From assembly GCA_020025015.1 (NCBI GenBank), contig JAHHSV010000025.1, forward strand, positions 1-19,850: DNA of 19,850 nucleotides, written 5' to 3'. Positions within the stretch are counted from its first letter, which is position 1. Each line of letters starts with the position of its first letter. The stretch is from Anaeroplasmataceae bacterium. Lineage in GTDB: Bacteria > Bacillota_I > Bacilli_A > Acholeplasmatales > Anaeroplasmataceae. Under the pieces are notes generated by a model. It searched no databases and had not been told where the DNA came from. It saw nothing but the letters and a program-made list of their open reading frames with translations. Of the stretch, positions 8,601 through 15,913 are shown piece by piece. The translations under genes and the position numbers were made by a program.

Positions 8601-11600
8601 TAAGCTTAGATGTAACTAATGAAATTAAGCTTGGCTTAAATATTAATAATGAAGTAATTGATCTAATGCTTGAAAATACTGAAGCTAAGGTAGCTTTAGA
8701 AGAAAATACGGGCTTTAGCCTTGTTAATTTAAATAAATATATAAAGCCTGTTGCAGGAATAATTAATAAAAAGCTAGCAACGGTAACAATTAATACAAAT
8801 ATACTATTGGGAAATGAAGCGTTGTCCCTAATAGGTAATTTAAATATTGACTTTGCCAATACAAAGAATTTAAAGGCTCATGCTGATTTAGTTTTAGCTA
8901 TAAAAGGCAAAGAGCTAGATATTAAGGTAGTATTTATTAACAATGCCTTATATGTAAGCTTAGGCAATAATTTAACTATTAAGCTAACAGTGGCTGAGCT
9001 AAAAGAGCTATTACAGATGTCAGCTCTAAAGACAAGTGAAATATTAGAATCACTAGCTTTAGAAAATGGTGATTTAAAGCTTGGCTTAAATATTAATGGA
9101 ATTAAGCTAAGCCTAGCCTTAGGTGTAGAAAATGAAGAATTAGTAATAGCTTTAAGAGATTTTAGCTATAACAATATTAAGCTTGTAAATACTAAGGTAA
9201 TAGCTAAAGCTGGAGCCTCATTTGAGGTAGTAGCTCCTACAAAGATTGATTTAGGTAAAGCTGAAGTTAATAATTTAATTAATATTATTAATAAGGTAAT
9301 GCCTCTATTTAAGGATAGCATTGGGGTTTCTTTAGTAATTAATGATTTAGTAAATATTAATTTAGTAATGGATAAGAGCTTTAATTTAAGTGGTAATGGT
9401 ATAATTAATGGTAATGAATTTAGCTTTGCCTATATCGCTAAGCGCTTATACTTTAAGCTAGGTAATGTAAATATTGAGGGCAATATTGAAGATGCTTTAG
9501 CTTTAGTAGATGAAATTTTAATTGCTTATAATACAAGCCTAGAAAAGATTACAGGAAGCCTTGATTTAAATAATTTAATTAGCTCAATTGCTATTAGCCA
9601 AGATAAGCTAGATTTAGTAATTAAGCTTAATGATAAAAATATTAACCTTGGCTTTAATAGTCAAAATGGTTTAAGCTTTAATTTGGGCGTTAATAACATT
9701 AATGCTACTGGTTCTTTAGCACCATCAAGCCTAGTACCAGCTAAGATTGAAGCTAATAAGTATTATGATCTTAAGTATTTGCAGGAATACACAGCTCAAA
9801 TTAGGGAATTCATAGCTAATGATACCTTTAACCTTGGTTTAAGTGGTATTTTAGTAATGGATAAGATGAGCTATGAAATTAATGTTACAGCTTCAATTGA
9901 TAAGAAGCTTAACGCTTATTTAAATGGTTATATTACTAATAGTACAAGTAAGCTTTTATTTGAGGGCTCATTAAATAATAACTTAATAAATTTAGTCTTT
10001 GGTAATATTAAGCTTAGATTAACTATTCAAGAGCTAAAGGAAATTTTAGGTATAACTAATTCAAGCTCTCCAAATATTAATATAGCTAATATTCTAGGTG
10101 GCTTAGAGTATGTAGAGGGTAAAACTATTATTACCTTACTGGATAATAATAGTGGTAGTAGCTATCGTTTTGGCTTGATGCCTAGTGAAAAGGGAATTAA
10201 TATTTCTCTAGATGATATAGCTACTGGTGGAATTAGCTTAACTAATATTAATGGTAGTGTAGCAGCCAATATGGATAAGGTTAAGGTCTTAGATTTAACT
10301 GATGCCTTAGGTAAGGCTGAGGCTAGAATGGTTTATGAAAGCATTGATAAGATTTTAAAAATTGTTGATGGTAATTATTTAAATCTTAAGGGTAAGACAA
10401 GCTTAGATTTAGGCGAAACTAAGTTTGATATTGAATTAGATATCAATATTCAAATTAAGCCTTTAGTAGTAAGTGGTAGTATTACCTTTATCACCATCAA
10501 GGGTATCCGTCATGTAATTAATATAGATTTACTTGATGATATGATTTATGTAAGCTATGGTAATAATGGCGTTAAGCTACATACCTCAGAAATTGATATG
10601 CTAGCGGAAAAGGTAAAGGAGTTATTTGGTATAACTAGTCCGGCAGAAACTCTAGCTAATATTAATTATGATTTAGTGGCAATTTTAAATAGTATTGTAA
10701 TAAATACCTCTGACAATATTTATATTTCCTTACATGCCTTTGGCGTTGATATAACCCTAAAGATTGATAATGATTTAAATTTAACAGTTACAAATGTAGC
10801 AGTTGATGGTATGAAGCTTGAAAACACAAATTTAGGCTTAACTGGTATTACTGAATTTAAGCCTGTTTTAGAGCTGGATAATTATTTAGGCTACAATAGT
10901 ATTGTTAGCTTACTTGAAATGATTAAGGGCCTAATTGATTTATTGGGTCAAAATCAGGTGAAGCTTGATATTATTGGTAGTGCTAAGATTAAGAATGTTG
11001 ATTATAACATTTCAGGTAATATAGGCATCATTAATAATCCAGATAATACAACTAGCTTTGGTGCCAAATTAAATTTAGTTACCTCTGAAGCTAATTATAA
11101 TAATCATTTCTTTGATATTCGTTATATAGGTGAGATGTTCTATATTATTTATAAGAATAATGAGCAAAGCCCTAACTCTTTAAATTTAATGGCTAATATT
11201 AATGAATTAAAGGGTTTAATTAATACTATTTCTGAAATTTTAAGCTTTGATTTTGGAAGAATCGAAGAAACTATTAATAAGACTCAGGGCTTAACAATTT
11301 GGAAGCTAATTGATGGTGTTGATTTTGCTAAGCTAATTAAGAGCTTAGAGATTTTAGATAATAGAATTAGTATTACCTTTGCTAAGGAATTATTAGGTGG
11401 AACTAATGATTTTGCTTTAACGGTTACAAGGGATGCAAATGGTATTAAGGGTATTGAGGCTAATAATTTATATGTTGCTGGCTATAATGTAAATGCTAGT
11501 ATAACAATTACTGATAAGCAAGCGACAGTAGAGATGCCTGATAACCTAAGTGACTTCTATGATTTATCAAGCTTAAATCCATTAATTAGGGCAATCTTTA

Positions 11601-13615
11601 ATACCGCTAAGATGCAGGATTTCTATTTAAAGACTGTTGTAAATATTAATGCGACTATTATCGGTATTCCAATTACTATGAATTTACCAATTGAGGTTAA
11701 GGTTAAGCTAATTGATGGTAGTAAGTATCCGATTGTCGAGGCTAAGATTGGTCCGATTCCAGTAATTACAGGGGTTAATAATGATGTTCCATATAAGTTT
11801 GGTGATACTGTAAGTGCTGGTTCTCCTGGTATGGATAGAATCTTAAATATCTACTATAAGGATAATAAGGTTTACTTCCATAGAACTGAGGTTATTCCTG
11901 TCTTTGGCTCTGGCTCTGGTCGTATTTATGAGAAGAAGCTAATGGTTACGGAAAAGACCTTTATGGCTAATCCATTATATTATGTTTTACAATTTGGCTT
12001 CGGCTTCAGTCAAAGCATAATGGATGCGATTACTGGTAGTACAGGCTCATCTGGTGAGGCTCCATTATTAGATTACACTAATATTTTAAAGGGCTATAGC
12101 TACGATGAGACCAATAATAAATATACCTTAAGTATTAATTTGGCTGAATTAATGCATAATAATAAGATGGGTATTTTCAAGGTGGATGTTTTCACTAAGT
12201 TTGAAAATACTAAGGAATATGCATACAAGGTAGCATTATCCGTTAATATGCCTTTAGCTTCAGCTGTAAATATTACAATCGGTACTAATAGCCTAGAGCT
12301 ATATGAAATAGGTAAGCCGGTTGATTTAACAAAGCTTGAGGAATACATTAAAAATTATACATATGAACCAGATTTATTCTATGAATATGATGGTAGCTGG
12401 CATCTAGCAACCCCAGAGGTTACCTTGATGTTTGAGGAAAATGGTGGAAGTCAGGTTGCTGATATTAAGGCCTTACCTTCAACTGCAATCACCTTACCAG
12501 AGTATCCAAAGTATAACCTAATTAATGATAAGTATTATTACTTTGCTGGTTGGTATACTGATGCTGCCTTAACTAAGCCTTTTGCGGTTGATAAGGAAAC
12601 AAATAGCTATTTAATGCCTACTAATGGTGGTATGCTTTATGCTAAATGGGAGCTTGTTCCAGTTTATAGCATAAATATAATTGATCCATTATATGGTAAT
12701 AGAGTAATTAATGTTCTTGAGGGTAAGTATATTACCCTTGAGGATATTACGGGTATTATTAAGCATGAGAATAGGTCTTATGAGTTTAAGGGCTATTTCT
12801 TAGATAGTAATTATACTAATAGATTTGTTAATGGTAGTCTAGCAAGTAAGAATATGGATATCTATATGAATTACGAGGAGATTAGGCCAGTTAATGTTTC
12901 TATTTATGATGGTAGTGGTAATTTAAATCAGGTAATTGAGTATACTCATGGTAGTAGCTATGATATTAATAAGCTACCTACTAATTTACCTACCTTCTTT
13001 AATAATCGTGAGCATCGTTTCTTAGGCTATAGCTTAGCTAAGGATGGTAAGCTATTAGATAGTAGCTACACTTTCACTAGTGATGTTATAATCTATGCAG
13101 TGTTTGAGGATAAATACTTAGTAAGCTATGATGATATGCAAGTCACTAAGAAGGAAGAATGGGTAGCTAAGAATGGTAAATTCTTAATTCCAGCCTTACC
13201 TGAAAGTAAGGATAAGCTATATAATACAAGCTTAAATGTTTATACTATGAATAGCTTATACTATATCTTTGATAGCTTTAGTAATGGCAGCTTAAATAGT
13301 GAAGAAATTACAATTACTAGTGATTTAACTATTAAGGCTAACTATACTGAGGTTTATAGAATTGACATTCGTGGCTTAGTAAAGCATCTTCAAGGTAAGG
13401 GAAGCTACGTTAGCGAAGAGGTTAATGAGGTAGTTTATGTTAAGAAGGGCCTTCTAGATATTAGTAATTTAAATGGCAAGAAGTGCTATACAGATTATAA
13501 ATATCAAGCTAACTGGTTTGGCTATGGTACCTTAACATTTAATGGTGTAACATCAGTTGATATAAATAAGAGTATGAAGGTATTCTATGATACTGGTATT
13601 TCTAAGGTATTCTAA
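5699..13615 (+). CDS. Giant exported beta-repeat protein with C-terminal InlB-type repeats
   Basis: This protein has 2638 residues from the ATG at 5699, chosen because AGGAGA (5687-5692) lies 6 bases upstream and a signal sequence begins there. MKKK is followed by a hydrophobic core (about residues 5-24); there is no lipobox cysteine, so it is a secretory signal or N-terminal anchor. Most of the protein (about residues 360-1840) is built from a recurring beta-rich unit. Its hallmark is Y(V/I/L)xxGN followed by an LKLTxxELKELL-like helix, seen nine times at intervals of about 165-200 residues. Residues 2241 to about 2550 form four InlB B-repeat / Flg_new-type modules, the first ending in YYYFAGWYTD and YAKWEL, the later ones degenerate. 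No LPXTG motif, C-terminal membrane segment or known cell-wall-binding domain is seen. It is probably a secreted or envelope-associated surface protein. Adhesion or lipid/ligand binding would be a guess. Codon use (AAG, AGC) matches the core genes, so it looks native. Confidence 0.9.
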   Translation: MKKKLLYLILILSVIFSAVGVTSVVNKRTGNKGPVEALGYTTTVMDMPKEGSPEDYSSLDNLAILAGAMTKANFTGVTKGVVNADVAFIKYKQNVYNVRTVIDNRAFQQAISTSSMKSVGIQKYFYLDENKVFTRDPSKLNGDNTIWEDGEPTVYSNNQYKNIYGWFPNTISAYILCKETVVEISELKVDEAGNYYLEVSLDPHQSVTDYMYEVKAYAGASEFPLFDSVDLRFTFDKSWTLKEIQTKEVYDLKIPVIGSLKCTGTLTETFSYDDLNLKDKDYFEKYKNLVPEDGDDLPNKELKPIDYLMYGFGEYISGKVGYFNLSLKINNNPINGIFAFDVANNIYAFRSDRINFTYRDDLVYLDIDGLKLKLSINEFKDLVNVNTLASDKLIDVDAIMDALNESEIVKTDNNIKMTAKLPIMGEILPVVFQFKDLGNEKIQVEGISVDSSLMGISLNVLAKPTNDKINLDLNDSEYQSVNNLNGLIKNIIALVNGKAINVALSLEQNGIKLKADGTISFVDNLKAHFNILANIKGKELNLRVDYLNDKLYIYVSNVILEVDKQDLEGLINISSIGGFDLNTVIDMVFNLPIKEIFEKVIIAQDKLDLVLNLGSISESLGKLDLIIASDDKGIHLNSSFMNLKVDLSKGEAVSAEAPTKPTFSLKALMDYYPAISDLLKDGLLNINLNGSFNYQSLVGSLNGSLMLDINTLKASGKFKLNILNSSLDLDLILVDNAIYVKAGNNFTLEYKLGENKSNKALNLNNILEGLEEKDGRIAAKINLNGIILEVFLSKTENGLGLELGSLDLKGFVIKNANLAITKGEGFTVAKPEKVDLNNEGITNLANIINKVTPLFKSNINVRGSFKGISFNLVVDKNFNLELRLVISGEEVVVNYYYNPTDLMQGNLYISYGNLKLKGTLGEAINLIKSLLAELQVTMPELNIDLNNLISELKVDANKLSLKVLGYGLSLDVTNEIKLGLNINNEVIDLMLENTEAKVALEENTGFSLVNLNKYIKPVAGIINKKLATVTINTNILLGNEALSLIGNLNIDFANTKNLKAHADLVLAIKGKELDIKVVFINNALYVSLGNNLTIKLTVAELKELLQMSALKTSEILESLALENGDLKLGLNINGIKLSLALGVENEELVIALRDFSYNNIKLVNTKVIAKAGASFEVVAPTKIDLGKAEVNNLINIINKVMPLFKDSIGVSLVINDLVNINLVMDKSFNLSGNGIINGNEFSFAYIAKRLYFKLGNVNIEGNIEDALALVDEILIAYNTSLEKITGSLDLNNLISSIAISQDKLDLVIKLNDKNINLGFNSQNGLSFNLGVNNINATGSLAPSSLVPAKIEANKYYDLKYLQEYTAQIREFIANDTFNLGLSGILVMDKMSYEINVTASIDKKLNAYLNGYITNSTSKLLFEGSLNNNLINLVFGNIKLRLTIQELKEILGITNSSSPNINIANILGGLEYVEGKTIITLLDNNSGSSYRFGLMPSEKGINISLDDIATGGISLTNINGSVAANMDKVKVLDLTDALGKAEARMVYESIDKILKIVDGNYLNLKGKTSLDLGETKFDIELDINIQIKPLVVSGSITFITIKGIRHVINIDLLDDMIYVSYGNNGVKLHTSEIDMLAEKVKELFGITSPAETLANINYDLVAILNSIVINTSDNIYISLHAFGVDITLKIDNDLNLTVTNVAVDGMKLENTNLGLTGITEFKPVLELDNYLGYNSIVSLLEMIKGLIDLLGQNQVKLDIIGSAKIKNVDYNISGNIGIINNPDNTTSFGAKLNLVTSEANYNNHFFDIRYIGEMFYIIYKNNEQSPNSLNLMANINELKGLINTISEILSFDFGRIEETINKTQGLTIWKLIDGVDFAKLIKSLEILDNRISITFAKELLGGTNDFALTVTRDANGIKGIEANNLYVAGYNVNASITITDKQATVEMPDNLSDFYDLSSLNPLIRAIFNTAKMQDFYLKTVVNINATIIGIPITMNLPIEVKVKLIDGSKYPIVEAKIGPIPVITGVNNDVPYKFGDTVSAGSPGMDRILNIYYKDNKVYFHRTEVIPVFGSGSGRIYEKKLMVTEKTFMANPLYYVLQFGFGFSQSIMDAITGSTGSSGEAPLLDYTNILKGYSYDETNNKYTLSINLAELMHNNKMGIFKVDVFTKFENTKEYAYKVALSVNMPLASAVNITIGTNSLELYEIGKPVDLTKLEEYIKNYTYEPDLFYEYDGSWHLATPEVTLMFEENGGSQVADIKALPSTAITLPEYPKYNLINDKYYYFAGWYTDAALTKPFAVDKETNSYLMPTNGGMLYAKWELVPVYSINIIDPLYGNRVINVLEGKYITLEDITGIIKHENRSYEFKGYFLDSNYTNRFVNGSLASKNMDIYMNYEEIRPVNVSIYDGSGNLNQVIEYTHGSSYDINKLPTNLPTFFNNREHRFLGYSLAKDGKLLDSSYTFTSDVIIYAVFEDKYLVSYDDMQVTKKEEWVAKNGKFLIPALPESKDKLYNTSLNVYTMNSLYYIFDSFSNGSLNSEEITITSDLTIKANYTEVYRIDIRGLVKHLQGKGSYVSEEVNEVVYVKKGLLDISNLNGKKCYTDYKYQANWFGYGTLTFNGVTSVDINKSMKVFYDTGISKVF
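6777..11220 (+). repeat. Nine-fold protein repeat inside the giant gene
   Basis: Hallmark segments begin near 6777, 7340, 7899, 8411, 8939, 9438, 9971, 10532 and 11129. Spacing is about 500-600 bases, with no long exact DNA repeats. Examples are LYVSLGNNLTIKL near 8945 and MIYVSYGNNGVKL near 10541. Helical segments like NLINIINKVMPLF recur between hallmarks (about 8226 and 9268). Divergence at DNA level means old duplications, not recent slippage. Confidence 0.7.
12419..13340 (+). repeat. Four tandem InlB B-repeat / Flg_new-like modules
   Basis: Modules run approximately 12419-12655, 12661-12890, 12893-13110 and 13114-13340, each about 75-80 residues. The first is canonical (VTLMFEENGG at its start, AGWYTD and YAKWEL later). 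The others keep the beta pattern and a Y-x-F-x-G-Y/F-type core but diverge. This family is typical of extracellular proteins of monoderm bacteria and Bacteroidetes. Confidence 0.75.
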
Positions 13616-13623
13616 TTGATAAG

Positions 13624-13660
13624 AAAAAGAATGGAAGAAGTAATTTTTCCATTCTTTTTT
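13624..13660 (+). terminator. Terminator of the giant gene
   Basis: A 13-bp stem, AAAAAGAATGGAA (13624-13636) with TTCCATTCTTTTT (13647-13659), has a 10-nt loop and merges into a T run. Confidence 0.88.
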
Positions 13661-13686
13661 ACTAGTAAATTAAAGAAACTTATAAT

Positions 13687-13743
13687 TTGACCTATTTAAA
13701 ATTTTATGCCAAAATAGTCGTGAGAAAAAAACTCACGGAGGTG
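13687..13743 (+). promoter_or_regulatory. Promoter and inverted repeat abutting the ribosome site of the AAA ATPase gene
   Basis: A weak promoter is TTGACC (13687-13692), 17 bp, CAAAAT (13710-13715). Next comes a perfect inverted repeat, CGTGAG (13719-13724), A7 loop, CTCACG (13732-13737). Its last base is the first G of the strong GGAGGTG ribosome site (13737-13743). It could be an operator at the start point, or a hairpin modulating translation if transcription starts further upstream. Confidence 0.5.
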
Positions 13744-13748
13744 TAATT

Positions 13749-15011
13749 ATGCTAAAAGAGTTTACGATAAAAAATTTTAAGTCAATAAATGATGAGATAA
13801 CTCTTTCAATGGAAGCAGATGTAGATAGAGTTAGTGAACATCCAGAGCATATAAAAAGATGTAATGAAGCAAATTTACTTCGTGTTGCTTCTATGTATGG
13901 TCCAAATGGTGGGGGTAAAAGTAATATTATCGAGGCTATTGATATATTTAGAATTGTAGCTCTAGGAGGAAATCAAGTTCCAGGTGAAAAGAAACTAGCA
14001 TGTTCTTTTTCAGGGAGCGATGTAATAGAGCTTACAGGATTTTTCTTAACAGGGTCTTATGAAATTGGCTATAAGCTTGGAATAAAAGCCAACGTGATTG
14101 AAAATCAGCCAATGCAATTATTTGGTCAAAAAATTCAAAATTCATTTACAAGCTTTGAGATTGTTTCAGAGGATTTGGTTTATAGAAAAAAATATTCTGA
14201 AGATTTTATAACTTTGTTTGAAAGAGATGCAGAGTCTAAAATAGAAGGAGATATTATAAAAAGACTTAACAATAGCATAACTGTATTTTCAAAAACTAAG
14301 AGTATGCTTTCAAAAATGTATGAGGAATATGCCAATAATGATTCAAAGGATTTACCTATTGAATTTGTTATTGTGAGAACTCTATATCGTCAGCTTTTAA
14401 ATGTTAAGTTTTTAGATTTTTCTTATATCGTTGATAATCAAATTATGTCTTTTATTCAAAATAATAAACAAAAAATAATTAAATCTTTAAATGATTTAGA
14501 TATTAAGGTTGATGATATTATTTTCAGTGATAGTCAAATCAATTCTATTTTGTTTGCAAGAAAAGCGATAGTTAATGGTAAGAAGAAAAATTATTATGTT
14601 TCCTTAGTTGATGAATCAAATGGTACAAAAAAGATTTTCTGGATAATTTTAAATATTCTTAATGCTTTAAATACAGATTCTATTTATTTGTGTGATGACA
14701 TGAATGCCTACTTACATCCAAAAATATATAAAGAGATTATAAAATTATTTAATAATTCAGCTGATAATAAGGCTCAATTAATTTTTAATTCACACGATAT
14801 ATTAAATATGAATAATGAAAATTTTAGACGTGATGAAATAATGTTTGTTTACGAAAATGAAGACTATTCAACTGAAATTGTTTCCCTATCTAATATTGTA
14901 AATTATAAGGGAGAGCAAATTAGAAAGGATGCCAAATATTATAAGCAGTACCTAGAAGGTAAATATGGTGCTGATCCTTTTATTGAGAAAGGATTGAATT
15001 GGAATGAGTAA
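13749..15011 (+). CDS. RloA/AbiLi-like AAA ATPase, defence-associated
   Basis: This 420-residue ABC/SMC-type ATPase (AAA_15/AAA_21) starts with LKEFTIKNFKSI, typical of the family. Walker A is GPNGGGKS (51-58). A signature-like SNGTKK begins at S290. The Walker B region reads IYLCDDMNAYLHP (312-324), and the switch histidine is H349 in NSHD. The residue after the Walker B aspartate is D317, where family members usually have Glu, so catalysis may be altered. The next gene overlaps its stop codon by 8 bases (ATGAGTAA) and encodes the N-terminal part of RloB. An ATPase followed by RloB is the arrangement of RloAB and of the lactococcal AbiL phage-defence pair. The RloB partner is broken here, so the ATPase is probably an orphan of a decayed defence system. 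Codon use is AAA-rich. Confidence 0.85.
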   Translation: MLKEFTIKNFKSINDEITLSMEADVDRVSEHPEHIKRCNEANLLRVASMYGPNGGGKSNIIEAIDIFRIVALGGNQVPGEKKLACSFSGSDVIELTGFFLTGSYEIGYKLGIKANVIENQPMQLFGQKIQNSFTSFEIVSEDLVYRKKYSEDFITLFERDAESKIEGDIIKRLNNSITVFSKTKSMLSKMYEEYANNDSKDLPIEFVIVRTLYRQLLNVKFLDFSYIVDNQIMSFIQNNKQKIIKSLNDLDIKVDDIIFSDSQINSILFARKAIVNGKKKNYYVSLVDESNGTKKIFWIILNILNALNTDSIYLCDDMNAYLHPKIYKEIIKLFNNSADNKAQLIFNSHDILNMNNENFRRDEIMFVYENEDYSTEIVSLSNIVNYKGEQIRKDAKYYKQYLEGKYGADPFIEKGLNWNE

Positions 15012-15417
15012 TATTAGACCAAAGGGGAAGAATACTAAACCAGTGTATATGCCTTTTGGTAGACACTTGGTCTATTCAGAGGGGACAAAAACCGAAAAGA
15101 AATATGTTGAGAATTTAAAGAAAAGTATTGCAAGAAAATATGCACGATAGTCCAACGATTTACATATAGTTGTTGATTCTAGAGATAAGTCATATAGTAC
15201 ATTGGGACTTGTTGGATTTGCTGAAAAGGATGTTGAAAGAAGATTAAAGGCTAATGAAAGAATTGATCATGTATGGATCTTTTTTGATAAGGATGATTTT
15301 AAGAAGGATTCATTTGATAAAGAAGTTGCTGATTCACCATTCATATATCTCTTAATGATTTCTAGTTTTAATCATTTACTATATTTTGCTTTTCTTTCCA
15401 TAAAAAAATACCTTTAA
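15004..15417 (+). pseudogene. rloB: Broken RloB-family gene (internal TAG and missing 3' half)
   Basis: From the ATG at 15004, overlapping the ATPase stop, 48 codons encode an RloB N-terminus with YSEGTKTEKKYVENLKK (residues 24-40). An in-frame TAG follows at 15148-15150. The same frame then continues with VVDSRDKSYSTLG and VWIFFDKDDF, clearly the next part of the family, up to about 15335. After that (PFIYLLMISS…) the sequence loses family character and stops at 15417. The EGxxTE and DxDD motifs suggest a TOPRIM-like metal-binding core (inference from the motifs). RloB proteins are usually about 200 residues, so the C-terminal half is gone. Two independent lesions argue against a sequencing error. 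The ATG at 15202 could begin a fragment but has no evident ribosome site. Confidence 0.85.
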
Positions 15418-15474
15418 TTGTTTTAATTTTTTAGTTTTGCTCTCAAATAAGTATACAATTATCATAAAAATCGT

Positions 15475-15527
15475 TTGCGTTTTTTTAAAAAGTATGATAC
15501 ACTATCAGTGATAACTTTTAAGTTATC
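15475..15527 (+). promoter_or_regulatory. Promoter and palindromic operator of the TAC operon
   Basis: TTGCGT (15475-15480), 17 bp, TACACT (15498-15503); an alternative -10, TATGAT, is at 15493-15498. Immediately downstream is a perfect palindrome, GATAACTTTTAAGTTATC (15510-15527), with 8-bp arms and a 2-bp centre, covering the likely start point. HigA-type antitoxins normally repress their own operon through such sites. The stretch 15418-15474 is AT-rich with no other feature. Confidence 0.7.
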
Positions 15528-15555
15528 GAAATTATTTTAGAAGGAGGTGATTTAT

Positions 15556-15909
15556 GTGGTTAAAATTGTTAAATATAAAACCATAAGCGGACGATGTCCC
15601 ATTGATGAATTTGTAAAACAGTTACTTAATCAAAATAAGGAAACAGAATTAATGCAAATTAATCTTTATATTCAACAGTTAGAAGAATATGGATATGACT
15701 TACCACATAAATCACGATCCTATGCTAAAAGTTTAGGTGATGGCTTGTATGAACTTAGACCTGGTCCAAATAGAATAATTTATTTTTTTCACAAAACTGG
15801 TCAAGAATATGTCTTACTTCATGCTTTTGAAAAAACAACACAAAAAACACCGAAGCATGAACTGGAACAAGCTAAAAAAGAGATGAAGGACTATGAAAGA
15901 AGGAACTAA
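15556..15909 (+). CDS. higB: HigB/RelE-type toxin (Gp49-like), toxin of a TAC system
   Basis: This 117-residue protein belongs to the Gp49-like HigB branch of the RelE superfamily, whose members are ribosome-dependent mRNA endoribonucleases. The family core is visible: GLYELR (63-68), NRIIYFF (72-78), VLLHAFEKTTQKTP (86-99), then a helix starting HELEQA. The start is set at GTG 15556, because AAGGAGGTGA (15541-15550) sits 5 bases before it. An upstream in-frame GTG at 15547 lies inside that ribosome site, and the ATG at 15554 is out of frame and short. The antitoxin gene begins 4 bases after the stop. The protein appears intact. With the antitoxin and SecB-like gene it forms the same toxin-antitoxin-chaperone order as M. 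tuberculosis higB-higA-Rv1957. Confidence 0.92.
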   Translation: MVKIVKYKTISGRCPIDEFVKQLLNQNKETELMQINLYIQQLEEYGYDLPHKSRSYAKSLGDGLYELRPGPNRIIYFFHKTGQEYVLLHAFEKTTQKTPKHELEQAKKEMKDYERRN

Positions 15910-15913
15910 TAAT

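Noticed and set aside
7912..8859. Long reading frames on the minus strand inside the giant gene (7912-8325, 8428-8859)
   Set aside because: They are antisense shadows produced by the biased TTA/AAG/AGC codon use of the giant gene; they have no ribosome sites and no recognisable protein features.
15148..15150. TAG in rloB read as a recoded sense codon
   Set aside because: TAG ends three other genes in the window, and the rloB 3' half is also missing, so ordinary decay is simpler.
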